Assembly: GCF_027889715.1 (NCBI RefSeq)
Contig: NZ_JAPJZH010000005.1
Coordinates: 62,001-126,000 of the forward strand
Direction of reading: 5' to 3'
Origin: Allohoeflea poritis
GTDB lineage: Bacteria > Pseudomonadota > Alphaproteobacteria > Rhizobiales > Rhizobiaceae
Length of the DNA stretch: 64,000 nucleotides
Shown piece after piece: positions 12,020-22,406 of this stretch (position 1 is its first letter; every line of letters starts with the position of its first letter). The notes under the pieces are model-generated. The model saw only the letters and a list, made by a program, of their open reading frames with translations. It ran no database searches and was not told the origin of the DNA. The position numbers and the translations under genes are program-made.

Positions 12020-12538
12020 TCAAGCCGTCACATGGGAAAAGGCGGCTACGACTTTTTCGTAAACCGCGCGTTTGAAGGGAATGATCAGGTCCGGCACGTC
12101 CCCGATCTTTCTCCACTTCCAGTCATCGAACTCGGCCTTGTGACCGTCGGGCGGCGGGTTGATGGCGATCTCGCTCTCATCGCCCTCGAAGCGGAAGGCG
12201 AACCAGCGCTGTGTCTGGCCGCGATATCTGCCCTTCAGCGCGACGCCGATCAGTTCCTCCGGCAGATCGTAATCGATCCAGTCCGGCGCTTCGGCCAGCA
12301 GCGAGATGCTGCTGATGCCGGTCTCCTCGTAGAGTTCCCTTTTTGCCGCGTCCAGCGGCCCCTCGCCCTTGTCGATACCGCCCTGCGGCATCTGCCAGAC
12401 ATGGTCCGAGGCGGCGAACTCGCCCTTGTCCTCATAGAGGCGCCGGCCGGTCCACACCAGGCCCTCCCGGTTGACCACGACGATGCCGACACAGGGCCGG
12501 TAGGGCAGATCCTCGGCTTTCGGTTTGCTCTTCGTCAT
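12020..12538 (-). CDS. rppH: RNA pyrophosphohydrolase
   Basis: Nudix hydrolase (172 aa) that removes pyrophosphate from the 5' end of mRNA and so starts RNase E-dependent decay; also called IalA/NudH in alphaproteobacteria. The N-terminus [20 protein letters not shown] is the RppH signature. The Nudix box GX5EX7REUXEEXGU is complete at residues 53-75, and the [10 protein letters not shown] strand is conserved. It sits 3 bases downstream of the polysaccharide deacetylase gene and 5 bases upstream of the racemase gene, within a tight minus-strand operon. Confidence 0.96.
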   Translation of the reverse strand: MTKSKPKAEDLPYRPCVGIVVVNREGLVWTGRRLYEDKGEFAASDHVWQMPQGGIDKGEGPLDAAKRELYEETGISSISLLAEAPDWIDYDLPEELIGVALKGRYRGQTQRWFAFRFEGDESEIAINPPPDGHKAEFDDWKWRKIGDVPDLIIPFKRAVYEKVVAAFSHVTA

Positions 12539-12541
12539 CCC

Positions 12542-13747
12542 TCAGAGATCTTCCGGATCATTGGCAAGCGCCGACACCGATACGATCTCGATGCCGCGCG
12601 CCTTTGCTTCATTGGCCCAGGCCGCGATGGCATCCACGCTGGCCTCGAACGCGGAGGCGACGGCGATGGCCGAGCCGTTGCGCCGTGCGATACGCTCCGC
12701 ATCGTCAAGTTTCTTCAGGATATCGGCGCGGCCGACCTTGCCGTCGACCACGATGTCCGCCTGCGCATGGGGCACGCCGACGGCGCCGGCTATCGGCTCG
12801 GTGACGGTTCGCGCCGACGTTCCGTCGTCCAGAAACAGCACCCCGCGTCTGGCAAGGTCGCGCATGACCGTTTCCGTCGCCTTCTGGTCGGAGAGGAAGC
12901 GCGCGCCCATGAAGTTCATGATGCCGGTATAGTTGGTGATGCGCCCCATGGCCCAGTGCAGGTCGGCCAGGTTCTGCTGCGGCCCGTCCTCAATGAGGAG
13001 TGTGTGCGGTCCGGGGTTGTTTTGCGGATAATTGAACGGCTCGAAAGGAACCTGCAGAAGCACTTCATGTCCGCCGCGCCGCGCTTCCTGAAGCCAGCGC
13101 TGCAGGCTGTTGCCGGTGGCCGCGAAGGCCAGTGTTATTTCTTCCGGAAGCGTTGCGATGGCGTATTGCGTGCCCGTCTGGCTTAGGCCCAGGCCGCCGA
13201 CGACAATGGCCAGCCGGGTCCCGCGCGCGCCGGACCAGGGACGCGCATAGGCATCGAACGGGCGATGGCCGCTGGCGCTCTTGACCGGCAGCCGCCCGAA
13301 ATCCGTCTTTTCAAGGAGTTCGGGAACTGGAAGATGCGCGACGCGGGGATCCTGTCCAATGGTTTCAGCGCCGGAGATAATGAGCGGACCGTCACCGGTC
13401 CGATCGATCGGAGAGATTGTGGTCACGACCTGCCCGTCATCGGTCAGCGTGCGTTGCACATCGGCGCCGGAATCGCCTGCTATGCGGCCATCCTCGGTCT
13501 TGCCGCCCTCAATGACGACCGGAAGCGTCTCGGTGGTCTGCTGTTGTTCTGTCGGATCGGACTGGGCCGTTTTTGTCGGCTGCCGCAGCGGGTTCTGCTG
13601 CAGGGCGATGAATCCGGCACCAATGACGACAAGTGCGGCGGCAGCCACTGCAAGCCAGGAACGCAAGGAACCACGCGGCCGCGATCCCGGTTGCTTTTTC
13701 CGGCGATCCTGACCGAGCGGTTTGTCTAGTTGGGAACCTGTCTCCAC
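12542..13747 (-). CDS. Divergent polysaccharide deacetylase family protein (PF04748)
   Basis: A 401-residue envelope protein. A basic N-terminus is followed by one membrane anchor (about residues 31-49, WLAVAAAALVVIGAGFIAL), a Pro/Thr/Gln-rich linker, then the divergent polysaccharide deacetylase domain from about residue 165. Typical blocks are RLAIVVGGLGLSQTGTQ, ATLPEEITLAFA, GHEVLLQVPFEPFNYPQNNPGPHTLL and FMGARFLSDQKA. The family is routinely found next to ctpA and EnvC-type genes, as here, and is linked by context to peptidoglycan hydrolase control. Catalytic activity has not been shown for the family to my knowledge. It lies between ctpA and rppH. Confidence 0.92.
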   Translation of the reverse strand: METGSQLDKPLGQDRRKKQPGSRPRGSLRSWLAVAAAALVVIGAGFIALQQNPLRQPTKTAQSDPTEQQQTTETLPVVIEGGKTEDGRIAGDSGADVQRTLTDDGQVVTTISPIDRTGDGPLIISGAETIGQDPRVAHLPVPELLEKTDFGRLPVKSASGHRPFDAYARPWSGARGTRLAIVVGGLGLSQTGTQYAIATLPEEITLAFAATGNSLQRWLQEARRGGHEVLLQVPFEPFNYPQNNPGPHTLLIEDGPQQNLADLHWAMGRITNYTGIMNFMGARFLSDQKATETVMRDLARRGVLFLDDGTSARTVTEPIAGAVGVPHAQADIVVDGKVGRADILKKLDDAERIARRNGSAIAVASAFEASVDAIAAWANEAKARGIEIVSVSALANDPEDL

Positions 13748-13774
13748 TGCCGCCGGCTCAACCTTATTGTGTCC

Positions 13775-13804
13775 CGGCGCCGCGCGATTCGCCGCGCGGC
13801 GCCG
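13775..13804. other. 12-bp perfect hairpin between ctpA and the deacetylase gene
   Basis: CGGCGCCGCGCG (13775-13786) and its exact reverse complement (13793-13804) flank a 6-base loop in the 63-base gap between the two genes. No T tract follows on either strand, so it is more likely a processing, pausing or mRNA-stability element than an intrinsic terminator. Confidence 0.6.
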
Positions 13805-13810
13805 TAACGC

Positions 13811-15172
13811 TTATTCGGTCTTGCTGTCGGTCTTGTCAACATCCTTGGCCGCCTTTGCCGTCTTGTCGGCATTCGGCGGATAGGCCGGGTCGGACTTCTC
13901 GCCGCGGATCAGTTCAAGCGCGTAGCCGAGCTGCTCGTCGTCCTCAGGCTCCGGCGGGACATAGGCGATCGAGCCCGAGCCCTCTTCCGTTTCGTCCTGT
14001 CCCTGGATATGTCCGCGCAGCTCCGATTCACCGGTTTCGCGGACACGGCCCTGGAGTTCCTCGGGCAGCGGCTGCTGGACGATGATGTCCGGTTTGATGC
14101 CGGTGCCCTGGATCGACTTGCCGGACGGCGTGTAATAGAGCGCCGTCGTCAGCCGCAGTGCGCCATTTTCACCAAGCGGGATGATGGTCTGGACCGACCC
14201 CTTGCCGAAGGAGGTGGTGCCGACGATCGTCGCCCGCTTGTGGTCCTGCAGCGCGCCGGCGACGATTTCCGAAGCACTGGCCGAGCCGCCATTGACCAGA
14301 ACGACGATCGGCTTGCCGCCGGTCAGATCGCCGGGCCGCGAATTGTAGCGCCGGGTTTCCTCGGCATTGCGGCCACGGGTCGAAACGATCTCGCCCCGGT
14401 CCAGGAAGGCGTCGGAAACATTGATCGCCTGATCGAGAAGCCCGCCGGGATTGAGCCGGAGGTCGAGAACATAACCCTGCAGCTTGTCGGAGGGGATCTT
14501 CTCTTCGATATCATCGATAGCGTTGGCAAGATCGTTGTAGGTCTTCTCGGTGAAGGAAATCAGCCGGATATAGCCGATATTGCCCTCGACACGGTGCTTG
14601 ACCGCCTTGATCTTGATGATGGCGCGGGTGATCTCGATATTGATCGGCGCGTCGGCGCCTTCGCGCAGGATCGTCAGATCGATACCCGATCCGACCGGAC
14701 CGCGCATCTTCTCGACGGCCTGCGAGAGCGTCAGGCCGCGCACGGGCTCACCGTCGATTTCGGAGATCAGGTCGCCGGCAAGGACACCGGCGCGCGAGGC
14801 GGGCGTGTCGTCGATCGGCGTGATCACCTTGACCAGTTCGCTGTCCTGATCGAGCGTCACCTCGATGCCCAGGCCACCGAATTCGCCACGCGTCTGCGTA
14901 CGCATGTCGTCGGCATCCTTGGCGTTGAGGAAGCTCGAATGCGGATCGAGCGATGTCAGCATGCCGTTGATGGCGCTTTCAATCAGCTCGCTTTCTTCCG
15001 GCGGCGTTACATATTGCGCCCGAACCCGCTCGAATACGTCACCGAATATGGAAAGCTGCTTGTAGGTCTCGGAATTGGCGGCGATGGCGGATGTGCCGGC
15101 CGATTGCAGCGCGCTTACGGAGACCGCGCCAATAAAGACGCCAGCGGCCAGAATAATTACCTTACGAATCAT
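13811..15172 (-). CDS. ctpA: Carboxy-terminal processing protease CtpA (S41 family)
   Basis: Periplasmic serine protease with a PDZ domain, which trims or degrades envelope proteins, including peptidoglycan hydrolases in several bacteria. It has 453 residues: an N-terminal signal/anchor (residues 1-22), a PDZ domain at about 95-170, then the S41 catalytic core. The Ser/Lys dyad is expected at S299 (GGSASASE) and K324 (SFGKGSVQ), 25 residues apart as in E. coli Prc. The C-terminal tail is acidic and Lys-rich. Its start overlaps the end of the EnvC-type gene by 11 bases, so the two are translationally coupled. Confidence 0.96.
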   Translation of the reverse strand: MIRKVIILAAGVFIGAVSVSALQSAGTSAIAANSETYKQLSIFGDVFERVRAQYVTPPEESELIESAINGMLTSLDPHSSFLNAKDADDMRTQTRGEFGGLGIEVTLDQDSELVKVITPIDDTPASRAGVLAGDLISEIDGEPVRGLTLSQAVEKMRGPVGSGIDLTILREGADAPINIEITRAIIKIKAVKHRVEGNIGYIRLISFTEKTYNDLANAIDDIEEKIPSDKLQGYVLDLRLNPGGLLDQAINVSDAFLDRGEIVSTRGRNAEETRRYNSRPGDLTGGKPIVVLVNGGSASASEIVAGALQDHKRATIVGTTSFGKGSVQTIIPLGENGALRLTTALYYTPSGKSIQGTGIKPDIIVQQPLPEELQGRVRETGESELRGHIQGQDETEEGSGSIAYVPPEPEDDEQLGYALELIRGEKSDPAYPPNADKTAKAAKDVDKTDSKTE

Positions 15173-16607
15173 TGCTTACCCTTCCGGAAGGTTTGCTGGC
15201 CCACCACGGAGCCGGATCAACGGGTTTTCCGTTCTTTCTGAATTCAATGTAAAGCGTTGGCTCTGCCGTAGCCAGTGCCAAAACCGATGCCGATACCACT
15301 TTTGCCGTGTTCATGCGCCCGATCGGCTCGCCGGCCACGACAAATTGACCGATATCAGCGTTGGTGCTGCCCATGCCCGCAAGCACCAGATGGTAACCGT
15401 CCCCGGCATTCAGGATGATCAATTCGCCATAGGAACGGAACGGTCCGGAGTATACCACCCAACCGTCGGCGGGTGCTGTCACAATCGCGTCAGGGACCGT
15501 TGAAACCATCATGCCCTTCAACGGGCGTCCCGTGCCGTCATCCTCGCCGAAACCGAATTTCCTGTTTCCGGCGACCGGCAGTTCGAGTTTCTTCTTCAGT
15601 TGCGAGAAGGCGAATGCCGGGGCGATGCGATCGGCGTCGGGCGGCGCCTTGCGGGCCGTTTCGCGCGCCTTTTCCCTTTGCGTCCGGGATTGCTCGGCAC
15701 GCTGCTTTTCTGCAAGTTCCGCCTCTTGCACGGCTCTTTGCACCGATTCGATCTCGTCACCGAGCGAGGCAATCAGATCTTCCAGGCTGCGCGCGCGGGC
15801 CGCGAGCCGCTGCGATGCCGCGGCTTCCTGTTCGAGCTTTTCGCGGCTCTGTTCGGCGAGCTTGCGTTTTTCGGCAAGAAGCAGGGTCAGCCTTTCTTCC
15901 TGCTCCGCCTGTTCCTGCAGCGTCGCGATCAGGCGTTCGCGCTCATTGGCGATGGAGGCGCGCACATCCGTCAGTTCCTTGAGGTCCGCAACGAGCTTTT
16001 CGGTCTGGCCGCGAATTTCAGGGACCACCGCGCCAAGCAAGATGGCGCTGCGAACCGAGGACAGGGCATCTTCGGGGCTGACCAGCAGCGCCGGCGGCGG
16101 GTTTCGTCCCATGCGCTGCAGCGCGGCAAGCACCTCCGCGAGCACGCCGCGGCGTGCGTTGAGCGATTGGCGCAGTTCATCGTGCCGGCCGCCAAGGCTG
16201 GCAAGGCGCAGTTCGCTTTCGCCGACCTCCTCGCTGAGTTTCTTCTGGGTCTTGGCGCTCTGTATAAGCTCCGTGCGGATCGTCGCCTGATCCTTCTTCA
16301 GCGAGTCGATGCCGGATTCGAGTGCCGCGCGCCGCTCGCGCGAAAGCTCGATATCGGCCGTGACCTTCTCAAGCTCGCCCAGGCCCTTGCGCCGCTGCTC
16401 ATCCAGTTGTTGGACCGTGGCCTCGCCCGCCCGGCCAGATTTGAGCGACTGGGACGTCTGAACGCTCTGCGCGTTGGCCGGCGTGACCGGACCGGTAAGG
16501 ATTGCCGCCAGTATTATGCCGCCGGCAGCCAGACCAGGCACATGACGGCTGCGCCGTCGTCCGACCGCGTTGCCGGCGTATGGACTTTCTTGCCGGATGC
16601 GAATCAT
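15162..16607 (-). CDS. EnvC-like murein hydrolase activator (coiled coil plus LytM domain)
   Basis: A secreted 481-residue protein thought to activate amidases during septum splitting. From the ATG at 16605-16607 there is a twin-basic leader and signal peptide (HVPGLAAGGIILAAILTG, then ANAQ). A long Glu/Arg/Gln-rich coiled coil follows (about residues 55-330), then a C-terminal LytM/M23 domain (PADGWVVYSGPFRSYGELIIL). The M23 metal-binding HxH is absent (YHLVLAGM), so the domain is probably non-catalytic, as in EnvC. The frame stays open 47 codons upstream, but GACGGGA precedes the chosen ATG and the earlier residues do not fit a signal peptide. Confidence 0.9.
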   Translation of the reverse strand: MIRIRQESPYAGNAVGRRRSRHVPGLAAGGIILAAILTGPVTPANAQSVQTSQSLKSGRAGEATVQQLDEQRRKGLGELEKVTADIELSRERRAALESGIDSLKKDQATIRTELIQSAKTQKKLSEEVGESELRLASLGGRHDELRQSLNARRGVLAEVLAALQRMGRNPPPALLVSPEDALSSVRSAILLGAVVPEIRGQTEKLVADLKELTDVRASIANERERLIATLQEQAEQEERLTLLLAEKRKLAEQSREKLEQEAAASQRLAARARSLEDLIASLGDEIESVQRAVQEAELAEKQRAEQSRTQREKARETARKAPPDADRIAPAFAFSQLKKKLELPVAGNRKFGFGEDDGTGRPLKGMMVSTVPDAIVTAPADGWVVYSGPFRSYGELIILNAGDGYHLVLAGMGSTNADIGQFVVAGEPIGRMNTAKVVSASVLALATAEPTLYIEFRKNGKPVDPAPWWASKPSGRVSNDS

Positions 16608-16832
16608 CGGTTCCCGTCTTTGCCCCATGCAGCCATTATCGCCGCTCCATGTCAGCCAATGCAATATCCTCGTAAAGGCGGGTATTGTTGTCCCAAATAT
16701 CCCAATATTCCGTTGCCGGGACCGCGCATTGCGAAAACAAATCGGCACGCGCGGTGACGAATCGCCGTACCGGCCTGTCTGTCAGACAAGAGTGGCCGCG
16801 ATAAGGCAATGGTCCGCTCGCTCCCGCCGGCG

Positions 16833-17315
16833 CTAATTGCGATGATAGGGGTGGCCGCTGAGGATGGTCGATGCCCGGTAAAGCTGTTCGGCAAGCAGGA
16901 TCCTCACGATCTGGTGCGGCCAGGTGAGCTTGCCGAAGGCAAGGACCGTGTCCGCCCGGTCGATCAGCCTGCCGTCGAGACCGTCCGCGCCGCCGATCGT
17001 TATGGCAAGGTCGCGGCGGCCCGTATCGGACCAGTCCTGCAGCAGGCGGGCAAAGGCGTTGGAATCGACCGCCTTCCCCCGTTCATCAAGGGCAAGAATC
17101 AGCGAGTCGTCGGGTATTTGCCGGGTGAGGGCTTCGCATTCCTCGCTTTTTCGGGCTTTGGCGGCGGATGCGCGGCTCTCGGGAAGCTCGACAATCCGGC
17201 CCAGTGTCAGGCCCCGGGCGGCGCCGGTTTTGGAGAAACGATCGAAATAGCGCGCTGAAAGCTCTCTTTCGGGGCCGGCCTTCAACCGGCCCACGGCATA
17301 GATCGATACCCGCAT
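16833..17315 (-). CDS. rlmH: 23S rRNA (pseudouridine1915-N3)-methyltransferase RlmH
   Basis: SPOUT-family enzyme (160 aa) that methylates pseudouridine 1915 in helix 69 of 23S rRNA. The N-terminus MRVSIYAVGRLKAGPEREL, the SAM-binding knot (ALDERGKAVDSNAFA, then ITIGGADGLDG) and the C-terminal PYHRN ending are all diagnostic. The chosen ATG is at 17313-17315; the 35 residues that could be added upstream match nothing. It lies 190 bases after rsfS, a pairing seen in very many bacteria. Confidence 0.97.
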   Translation of the reverse strand: MRVSIYAVGRLKAGPERELSARYFDRFSKTGAARGLTLGRIVELPESRASAAKARKSEECEALTRQIPDDSLILALDERGKAVDSNAFARLLQDWSDTGRRDLAITIGGADGLDGRLIDRADTVLAFGKLTWPHQIVRILLAEQLYRASTILSGHPYHRN

Positions 17316-17505
17316 TTCGCCTCGCATGGTCGCCGTGCCCGGTACGGGTCGAGGGCGACCGGTGCATTGTGTGGCCGGATGGAACCGCGCAACGTCGTCG
17401 CGTGCGGGGCCAGACCACACTCAATCACTATGTTACCAACGTCATGTTGCACCCGGTGCTGCTTGCAAGCGGCTTTCGCGCCAGGCAAGCCCAGGCTTGT
17501 GGACG

Positions 17506-17982
17506 CTAGTGTATCGTGTCCTCGTCGATCTCAGGCGTCATCCACATCTTCTCGAGATTGTAGAATTCCCTGACTTCGGGGCGGAACACGTGAATGATGA
17601 TGTCGCCCGCGTCGATCAGGACCCAGTCACCATTGCTCAGACCTTCGACTTTCGCCGTTCCGAAACCGGCATCTTTCAGGTCGCGCAGGAGATGGTCGCA
17701 GATCGCCGTGACATGACGGTTCGAGCGGCCGGACGAGACCACCATGTGGTCGCCCAGAGCCGACTTTCCGGTAATGTCGATGGAGACAACGTCTTCGGCC
17801 TTGGATTCCTCGAGGCTGGCGAGGACCAGTTTCAACGCACGAAATGCAGCATTGCCGCTTTCCAGTGCGGATGAGGAAATGTTTTCAGCATTTCCCTTGC
17901 TGTGTGCTGTTCTCAGTGTCTTTCCTTTCCGTGACAGAACAAGCTGTGTACCTGCCCATGCGCGGAGACCTGCCGGCCCCAT
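17506..17982 (-). CDS. rsfS: Ribosome silencing factor RsfS
   Basis: RsfS (Iojap/YbeB) binds ribosomal protein L14 and blocks joining of the subunits in poor conditions. The conserved domain begins at ALKLVLASLEESKAEDVVSIDI and runs through DHMVVSSGRSNRHVTAICDHL, GDWVLIDAGDIIIHVFRPEVREFYNLEKMW. The start is unclear: the ATG at 17980-17982 has GGGGA 10 bases upstream, a GTG at 18055-18057 is also in frame, and a purine-rich AAGGAAAG sits just ahead of CTG at 17914-17916. The domain is intact whichever is used. It follows nadD, as is usual. Confidence 0.93.
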   Translation of the reverse strand: MGPAGLRAWAGTQLVLSRKGKTLRTAHSKGNAENISSSALESGNAAFRALKLVLASLEESKAEDVVSIDITGKSALGDHMVVSSGRSNRHVTAICDHLLRDLKDAGFGTAKVEGLSNGDWVLIDAGDIIIHVFRPEVREFYNLEKMWMTPEIDEDTIH

Positions 17983-18101
17983 TGCCGTTGTTTCCCCGCT
18001 TAACCGCCGTTCCACCGGTAAAACCGACTCAAACGGCGCGTGTGGCGGCAAATACACCCAAAGATAGGCATGGAAACCTTAAGGTTTCAAGACAAGCTTC
18101 T

Positions 18102-18743
18102 TCACGATTTTTCGGCCGGCATTTGCCGGCTGTTGCGGATTGCCGTCGATGACAGCGGCGAACGCGGGCCGTGGATGAAGGTCCAGGCGGGCGGGCGCAG
18201 CCGCGCCAGCGCTCCGCACTGAGCCTCGTCGACCCGCGCGTGATCGAAAGTCTTGGCCATGACCGAGGACAGGTAGGACAGTGTCGATCCCGGCCTGTCG
18301 ATGACAGCGATGGGCATCGTATTGGCGATATATTGCCAGTCCTGCCAGCGGTGGAAGCCGGCCAGATTGTCGGCGCCCATCACCCAGACGAAATCGACGC
18401 CGCGGTTGCGTTCGGTCACGAACTGCAGTGTCTCGGCCGTGTAACGCAGATCTTGCGCTGCCTCGAAGGCGGTGAATTTGACGCGCGGATCGGTGACAAT
18501 CTTGCGGCTCCATTCAATTCGGGTCGCCAGATCCGCCAGATTACTATTGTCTTTCAACGGGTTGCCGGGTGTGATGATCCACCACAACTGATCGAGCCGA
18601 AGCCTGCGCAGGGCCGTATCTGCCACAAGGGCATGGCCCTCATGCGGCGGATTGAAGGACCCGCCGAACAGGCCGACGGCCATGCCGGGCTCGACATGGG
18701 GCATGCGCAGATACGAGGCCGGGATCTGTTGCAATTGCGTCAC
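18102..18743 (-). CDS. nadD: Nicotinate-nucleotide adenylyltransferase
   Basis: Converts nicotinate mononucleotide and ATP to deamido-NAD, a late step of NAD synthesis. The nucleotidyltransferase motif GGSFNPPHEGH is near the N-terminus and the SSTAIR motif near the C-terminus. The window GNPLKDNSNLADLATRIEWS and VWVMGADNLAGFHRWQ are typical. The start is uncertain: GTG at 18741-18743 (213 aa) is chosen because the SYLRMPH stretch before the domain looks conserved; ATG at 18702-18704 would give 200 aa. Either way the 5' end of nadD lies within about 60 bases of the proA stop (18757). Confidence 0.93.
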   Translation of the reverse strand: MTQLQQIPASYLRMPHVEPGMAVGLFGGSFNPPHEGHALVADTALRRLRLDQLWWIITPGNPLKDNSNLADLATRIEWSRKIVTDPRVKFTAFEAAQDLRYTAETLQFVTERNRGVDFVWVMGADNLAGFHRWQDWQYIANTMPIAVIDRPGSTLSYLSSVMAKTFDHARVDEAQCGALARLRPPAWTFIHGPRSPLSSTAIRNSRQMPAEKS

Positions 18744-18756
18744 CGCATCTGACGGC

Positions 18757-20040
18757 TCACGGCCGTGTCTGGCCGCTGCCGCGCACCCGGTACTTGAAGG
18801 AGGTGAGCTGCTCGACGCCGACCGGCCCGCGGGCATGCATCTTGCCCGTTGCGATACCGATCTCGGCGCCCATGCCGAACTCGCCGCCGTCGGCGAACTG
18901 GGTCGAGGCGTTGTGCAGCAATATGGCCGAGTCGATCTCGTTCATGAAGCGCTCGACAACGGACGCATCCTCGGCGATGAGCGCCTCCGTGTGATTTGAC
19001 GAATAATTGCCGATATGGCCGATCGCACCACCGATTCCGTCGACAATCGCCACCGAAATGATCGGCGCGAGATATTCGGTCGACCAGTCTGATTCGTCGG
19101 CGGGAACCGCCTGCGGATAGGCCTGGCACACCGCCGTCGAGCCGCGAATCTCGCATCCGGCGGCGCTCAGCGCCTCAAGCACGGGAACGAGATGGGTCTG
19201 TGCCGCCGCCTTGTCCACAAGCAGCGTTTCGGCGGCGCCGCAAATGCCGGTGCGGCGCATCTTGGCGTTGACGGTGATGGCCTTGGCCATTTCCAGGTCG
19301 GCGGATTTGTCCACATAGACGTGGCATAGCCCCTCCAGATGGGCAAAGACCGGAACGCGCGCCTCGCTCTGAACGCGCGCGACGAGGTTCTTTCCGCCCC
19401 TCGGGACAATCACGTCGATGGCGCCTGAAAGGCCCTTGAGCATCTCGCCGACCGCTTGCCGGTCGGTGACCGGAACACGCTGGATGGCGTGCGCGGGAAG
19501 GCCAGCGGCCTCAAGCCCGCTGACAAGGCAGCGATGAATGGCGGACGAGGAGTTGTGCGAATCCGAACCGCCGCGCAGGATCACCGCGTTTCCTGCCTTC
19601 AGACACAGTGCTCCGGCATCGGCCGTGACATTCGGCCGGCTTTCATAGATGACGCCGATGACGCCGAGCGGCGTGCGCACACGCTCGAATTCCAGGCCGT
19701 TGGGCCGGCTCCAGCTTGCGATGACGTCTCCCACCGGATCCTTCAGCCCGGCGATGGCGCGAACACCCTCGGCCATCGCGGCAATGCGCTCCGCGTCGAG
19801 TTTCAGACGATCAAGAAACGACGCTGCCATGTCGGTCTCGGCGGCGTTTTTCATGTCGACCGCATTCGCCTCCAGAATGGCTTCGGTCTCGGCAAGGATG
19901 GCGTCGGCCATGGCAAGCAGCGCGGCATTCTTCTGCCCGGTGGTGGCAACGGCCAGTGGCGCGCTGGCAGCCCTGGCGTTCTCGCCCATTGCCGCCATCA
20001 GTTCAACCACGTCAGCCTTTTGCGCAACTTCGTCAAGCAT
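18757..20040 (-). CDS. proA: Gamma-glutamyl phosphate reductase
   Basis: Second enzyme of proline synthesis, reducing gamma-glutamyl phosphate to glutamate semialdehyde with NADPH. From the ATG at 20038-20040 it is 427 aa. The catalytic cysteine lies in [15 protein letters not shown], and [22 protein letters not shown] near the C-terminus is diagnostic. An earlier in-frame ATG at 20071-20073 overlaps proB, but AGGA lies at a good distance before the chosen start. It directly follows proB, whose product is its substrate. Confidence 0.97.
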   Translation of the reverse strand: MLDEVAQKADVVELMAAMGENARAASAPLAVATTGQKNAALLAMADAILAETEAILEANAVDMKNAAETDMAASFLDRLKLDAERIAAMAEGVRAIAGLKDPVGDVIASWSRPNGLEFERVRTPLGVIGVIYESRPNVTADAGALCLKAGNAVILRGGSDSHNSSSAIHRCLVSGLEAAGLPAHAIQRVPVTDRQAVGEMLKGLSGAIDVIVPRGGKNLVARVQSEARVPVFAHLEGLCHVYVDKSADLEMAKAITVNAKMRRTGICGAAETLLVDKAAAQTHLVPVLEALSAAGCEIRGSTAVCQAYPQAVPADESDWSTEYLAPIISVAIVDGIGGAIGHIGNYSSNHTEALIAEDASVVERFMNEIDSAILLHNASTQFADGGEFGMGAEIGIATGKMHARGPVGVEQLTSFKYRVRGSGQTRP

Positions 20041-20059
20041 CGTACCGTTCCTGTTGCCG

Positions 20060-21217
20060 TTACTCGTCTTCATTCAGGGCTATTTGTGCCCCTGTCAACA
20101 CCATGTCGTCGCGGTGGACCATTGCCGCGCGGCCTGAATAGCCCAGTATTTCGGCGATCTCGGAGGATCTGCGGCCAGCGATCAGCCCGGCTTCCTCGGC
20201 GCCATAGGCGGCGAGACCACGAGCGAACTCGAAACCGGCCAGATCGCAGATGGCGACCGTGTCGCCGCGCGCAAATGCGCCGGTGACCCTGCGCACGCCG
20301 GCCGGAAGCAGGCTCTTGCCGGATTTGAGCGCTTCGAGCGCGCCGGTGTCGACAAAGAACCGTCCTGCGGGATCGAGCTGGCCGGCAATCCATCTCTTGC
20401 GGGCCGTCACCGGCGAGGCATCGGGTTCGAACAGGCTGTGGCGGGCGCCCTCCTCGATGGCGCGCAACGGGTGGTCCCGCTTGCCCGACGCGATGATCAT
20501 CGCGCAGCCGGCCTTGGTGGCGATGCGGCCCGCCTCGATCTTGGTCTTCATGCCGCCACGCGACAGCTCAGAGCCGGCATCACCGGCCATCGCTTCGATT
20601 TCAGGCGTGATTTCCGGAATATGCGGCAGGAATTCGGCGTCCGGATTACCATCGGGCGGCGCGGTATAGAGGCCGTCGACATCCGACAGCAGCACCAGCA
20701 GATCGGCGCCCGCCATCGAGGCGACACGGGCCGCCAGCCGGTCATTGTCGCCATAACGGATCTCGTTGGTGGCAACGCTGTCATTCTCGTTGATGACCGG
20801 CACGGCGCCGGCCTCGAGCAATTGCTGGATCGTTGCGCGGGCATTGAGATAGCGCCGCCGGTCCTTGGTGTCGTCCAGCGTCAACAGGATCTGACCGGCG
20901 ACAAGCCGCTGCCCGGACAGGGCCTGCGACCACGCATGGGCAAGCGCGATCTGGCCGATGGAGGCCAGAGCCTGGCTTTCCTCAAGCTTGAGGCCGCGCT
21001 CATGGCCAAGGCCGGTGCCGCGCATGACGGTGCGTCCCAGCGCGATCGAACCGGAGGAGACGATCATCACATCCGCGCCGTTCCTGCGCAGGGCCGCGAT
21101 GTCGAGGCACAGGGTTTCGACCCAGTCCCGGCGCAGCCCGTCCTTGCGGTCGACGAGAAGGGCCGAGCCGACCTTTACGGCGATGCGGCGGTAATTCTTG
21201 AGGGGGTTCGCGGCCAT
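20060..21217 (-). CDS. proB: Glutamate 5-kinase
   Basis: First enzyme of proline synthesis, phosphorylating glutamate; usually feedback-inhibited by proline. It is 385 aa with an amino-acid kinase domain (residues about 8-260: [43 protein letters not shown]) and a C-terminal PUA domain (about 285-370). It starts 4 bases after the obgE stop and ends 19 bases before the proA start, so obgE-proB-proA are one transcription unit. Confidence 0.97.
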   Translation of the reverse strand: MAANPLKNYRRIAVKVGSALLVDRKDGLRRDWVETLCLDIAALRRNGADVMIVSSGSIALGRTVMRGTGLGHERGLKLEESQALASIGQIALAHAWSQALSGQRLVAGQILLTLDDTKDRRRYLNARATIQQLLEAGAVPVINENDSVATNEIRYGDNDRLAARVASMAGADLLVLLSDVDGLYTAPPDGNPDAEFLPHIPEITPEIEAMAGDAGSELSRGGMKTKIEAGRIATKAGCAMIIASGKRDHPLRAIEEGARHSLFEPDASPVTARKRWIAGQLDPAGRFFVDTGALEALKSGKSLLPAGVRRVTGAFARGDTVAICDLAGFEFARGLAAYGAEEAGLIAGRRSSEIAEILGYSGRAAMVHRDDMVLTGAQIALNEDE

Positions 21218-21221
21218 GACG

Positions 21222-22313
<1,092 letters not shown>

Positions 22314-22365
22314 TCAAAGGCAATCGACTTTTTTCGGGGTTCAAGGGCGCCATGGCGGTGTTCCT

Positions 22366-22399
22366 TCCAAAAACAATGACCCGCGGCTCTTGCCGCGGG
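22366..22399 (-). terminator. Rho-independent terminator after the GNAT gene
   Basis: Perfect 8-bp GC stem (CCCGCGGC at 22380-22387, GCCGCGGG at 22392-22399) with a TCTT loop (plus strand). On the minus strand it is followed by TCATTG and five T residues. It begins 7 bases after the GNAT stop, so obgE probably has its own promoter in the following 110 bases. Confidence 0.75.
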
Positions 22400-22406
22400 C
22401 CGGTTC

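Noticed and set aside
16776-16788. 13-base palindrome TGTCTGTCAGACA between rlmH and the EnvC-type gene
   Set aside because: Short, single, and no known consensus or flanking promoter that I could place; not enough to call an operator.
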